From contig JAHHRF010000047.1 in assembly GCA_020025955.1 (NCBI GenBank), positions 1 to 13,612 of the forward strand: a stretch of DNA of 13,612 nt. Reading direction: 5' to 3'. Positions 11,292 to 13,612 of this stretch are shown here, piece by piece. The position numbers and the translations under genes were made by a program. The notes beneath the pieces were generated by a model, which had not been told where the DNA came from, ran no database searches, and saw only the letters and a list, made by a program, of their open reading frames with translations. Position 1 is the first letter of the stretch. The number at the start of each line of letters is the position of its first letter. The stretch comes from Sutterella sp. (GTDB lineage: Bacteria > Pseudomonadota > Gammaproteobacteria > Burkholderiales > Burkholderiaceae_F).

Positions 11292-13612
11292 TTAGAACGT
11301 CTTACGTACGTTAAAGAAAACCGTGTGACCGGTGTTCGTCTTCCCGCGCGAGAAGGTGTAATTGAACCCCGTCTCGAGGTTTGACGTGTGCTGGGCTTTA
11401 ACCCCTAAGCTCACGCGCCCTTCAACGCGATCGGCATACTCAACGTCGTTCAGCTTGGTGGCTGTCGCTACCGACGACTTAAAGCTTTGCTTGATGTCGC
11501 CAATGCGCGTCAACACCGACACGTCTGCCATGGGCGAGACGGTCCAGCCGTGCATTTGGTAGGCCGGTAACGACGCCGTCACCCCGACGGGCAGCGTGGC
11601 AATACGCACGTTGTCCGCCTTTTGCGTTAACGTCGCCTGGCCGTTCACTAAAACGTCAAAGGCTTTGGTCTTGATGAGGCTTACCGTCAGCCCAGCGTGC
11701 GGGGTGAGGGTAACGTTCTTCATCGGAACGTCCATCGCAATACGGCCGCCAACCGAGAAGGCATTGGTCTTCGTTTTAGCGCTAAGTTCCGCAGGACCTT
11801 GAGCTCTCGGATTCAGCGCAAAATTCGTAAAGCCATCCGTCGCAGACACCTTGCCGGTGCTGTGTACGTAGCTCATTTGCGCGGAGGCCGTCACCGTATC
11901 CGTGAGGTCCCAGTCACCATAGCTCGTCACGCCAACGACCGTGTTCTTCGTTTCTTGGCCGTCTAAAACGCCCTTGGCTTTGGCTTTCCCCTTCAAAACG
12001 GTAACCGCGACCCCAAGGTCACCCGTCCCGACTTTAGCGTCGCCACCGAGAACGACACCAAAGAGGGGCGATTCAAACCCGGCCGTCACGGGACCCACTT
12101 TACTGTCCTTAAACGTGGACTTGCTCCCCGAGGCCGTCACCCAGAAGGTGCCCTGGCTCTTAGAGCGCGCCATCGTGCGATCGGACAAGGCTTGCGTGGT
12201 CTGTTCTACACCCGTTAAGGGGGCTAAAGCAGGGGCCACCCCTAAGCCGACGCCAGCAATGCGGTTAAGACTGAACTTGGCTTCGGGCGTGGTGGAACTT
12301 TCTTCCAAGATGGCACGAATCACTTTGACGCCATAGGGAATGTCGCTCGGTAAGCCTTCTGCTTTCAGTTCCGCAGCGCTCTTCATCGAACCGTCAGGCT
12401 TTTTGAAACGGGCTACGTAATCGTTAATGTTGCCCATCTCGGTCGGCGTTTTAACGAAGTCTTTGTCGCCTAAACCCGGCATTAAGGTGTCTGCATAGGT
12501 TTGACCTAGGGTTAACTTTTCAACGGTAATCTTGAGCTTGTTGTCTGCAGCGTCCAATTTAAACTTGGACATAAAGCCTTCACCGGTGCCCACCTTGCTC
12601 CAGTTCTTGAGCGTGTAGGGAATGGTCTTGCCTGCTAATTTGGCTTTTACATCGGGACTTACTTCTTCGGCAAGAGTAAATTCACCAGGCGTGTCAGAGT
12701 TAATCACAATGAAAGTCGCACCCGGTTCCATGTTCAAGGTTTTGATTTCGAAATCAGGAGTTTTGCCGTTTAAGACAACCGTCCCGCCCTTGGCGACATT
12801 GAAATGCCAGGGGTTTTGAGCACTGTGCGTATTAATCTTCATTCCAACGGCATGACGATTAGTGCTCGAATTAGGAACTCTATTCGCTAACCCAAGGAAG
12901 CTAGACGGAAGGAATTGCAGGTTAGTTGACACCAGTGTTTCGAATTCATCTGCATGATCCTCCCCTAGGAGCAGTCGACCCCCGATAACGTTAGTGAAAC
13001 TCACGTAATAATCTTTTCCGATGACGAAGGTTCCGCTGGTGATGTCAAAAGAATTGAGTCCACCCCCTGTTAAGGCTTTCGCTTTGAAGCGCCCAGTGAC
13101 ATTGAGTTTCGTGGTGCTATCTAAGGTAACGTGCCCTAAGGTCACTTCTCCAGCAATATTCATAGCGCCATTGATTGAGGTATCGCCAGTCACGCCAAGC
13201 TGACTGTTCTTATCCACCGTGAATGTGCTTCCGTCTTCGATGAATAAGGCACTAGTGGTTAAGTCGACGTTGGTTAACGAGACTTTGCCTTTGTTTTCCA
13301 CTCTAATGTCACCAACTGCACCAATACGCTTTGTGGCGTCTGTCGGGATGAAAGTTAATGAGCCAGAAACATTTACCAAGTCATATTTCTTTGTGGTTGT
13401 TGGGGTAACTGAATCTAACTTAACCGTCTTTGATTCTTTTTCTTTGACGTCCAAATCAGCCGCTACCGCTTGCGTCCCGCCAATGCTGACAATCCCCAGC
13501 ACAACGGCAGCCATCACGGCTTTGCCTTGAGATTGTGCAGCCCCACTGACGGTTTCGTTAACGGCCACATAAACACGACGTACACGGTTAAATACCGTCT
13601 TAAAGGTTTTAT
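11292..13612 (-). CDS. Type V autotransporter with ESPR signal (start codon just outside window)
   Basis: The frame is open through the right edge. The last readable codons give KTFKTVFNRVRRVYVAVNE, and the partial codon at 13611-13612 fits Asn, so the start is probably ATG-AAT with four bases missing. This is an extended signal peptide region (ESPR, consensus MNKxYxxxWN...), followed by a hydrophobic core AVVLGIVSIG and cleavage near QAVAA. A GTG at 13568 would cut off the ESPR and is rejected. The full protein is about 774 residues. The passenger (about 55-480) has beta-rich repeats with Gly/Asn turns (INGAMNIAGEVTLGHVTL), suggesting a beta-helix. No protease triad or recognised adhesin motif was seen. 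The C-terminal barrel (about 488-774) has alternating hydrophobic strands and ends in VFFNVRKTF, with the terminal Phe typical of outer-membrane proteins. The passenger ligand or function is unknown. Confidence 0.9.
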   Translation of the reverse strand, partial: KTFKTVFNRVRRVYVAVNETVSGAAQSQGKAVMAAVVLGIVSIGGTQAVAADLDVKEKESKTVKLDSVTPTTTKKYDLVNVSGSLTFIPTDATKRIGAVGDIRVENKGKVSLTNVDLTTSALFIEDGSTFTVDKNSQLGVTGDTSINGAMNIAGEVTLGHVTLDSTTKLNVTGRFKAKALTGGGLNSFDITSGTFVIGKDYYVSFTNVIGGRLLLGEDHADEFETLVSTNLQFLPSSFLGLANRVPNSSTNRHAVGMKINTHSAQNPWHFNVAKGGTVVLNGKTPDFEIKTLNMEPGATFIVINSDTPGEFTLAEEVSPDVKAKLAGKTIPYTLKNWSKVGTGEGFMSKFKLDAADNKLKITVEKLTLGQTYADTLMPGLGDKDFVKTPTEMGNINDYVARFKKPDGSMKSAAELKAEGLPSDIPYGVKVIRAILEESSTTPEAKFSLNRIAGVGLGVAPALAPLTGVEQTTQALSDRTMARSKSQGTFWVTASGSKSTFKDSKVGPVTAGFESPLFGVVLGGDAKVGTGDLGVAVTVLKGKAKAKGVLDGQETKNTVVGVTSYGDWDLTDTVTASAQMSYVHSTGKVSATDGFTNFALNPRAQGPAELSAKTKTNAFSVGGRIAMDVPMKNVTLTPHAGLTVSLIKTKAFDVLVNGQATLTQKADNVRIATLPVGVTASLPAYQMHGWTVSPMADVSVLTRIGDIKQSFKSSVATATKLNDVEYADRVEGRVSLGVKAQHTSNLETGFNYTFSRGKTNTGHTVFFNVRKTF

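Noticed and set aside
1..13612. CRISPR arrays, transposases, prophage or restriction and defence genes
   Set aside because: Searched by eye on both strands; the only repeat tract is the TTC microsatellite, and no transposase, integrase or defence-type motif was found.

Overview
The window looks like a piece of a betaproteobacterial (Burkholderiales) chromosome, most likely Sutterellaceae or a close relative. That placement is an inference from gene content: smpB divergent from rnfH, an AGCS amino-acid:Na+ symporter, an OFA-type carboxylate transporter, an ESPR-type autotransporter and a respiratory multiheme cytochrome. No rRNA, tRNA, CRISPR array, insertion sequence or prophage gene was seen.

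Layout. At 1-224 is the 3' end of an unidentified + strand gene, closed by a strong terminator. A 77-nt pure pyrimidine tract containing (TTC)11 separates it from a convergent three-gene ABC importer operon on the - strand (3256 down to 406; binding protein, FecCD permease, ATPase). Upstream on the - strand is smpB (3865-3398), divergent from rnfH (4151-4462, +). The ratA gene that commonly lies in this interval is missing, and a compact multi-hairpin element occupies part of it. Next comes an AGCS sodium:alanine/glycine symporter (4696-6132, +) with a long terminator hairpin.

The centre of interest is 6256-9524. A 0.5-kb leader with a Fur-box-like core and nested stem-loops precedes a secreted octaheme cytochrome c (6777-8384). 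It carries seven CXXCH motifs plus one CXXCK as the fourth motif, an NrfA-type catalytic QH pair and a Y-x-C motif. These are the hallmarks of the octaheme nitrite reductases typified by Thioalkalivibrio TvNiR, not of pentaheme NrfA. The next gene (8581-9471) is a CcmI/NrfG-like apocytochrome chaperone, so the two genes could form a small nitrite/sulfite reduction-plus-maturation unit.

The right end is on the - strand: an OFA-family MFS carboxylate transporter (10924-9725) with a 46-bp near-palindrome just upstream of its start, then an autotransporter (from beyond 13612 down to 11292). The autotransporter's extended signal peptide runs off the window edge with only about four bases missing. 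Its passenger part is visibly lower in GC than its barrel part.

Most genes end in clear intrinsic terminators, so apart from the ABC operon most appear to be single-gene transcription units.
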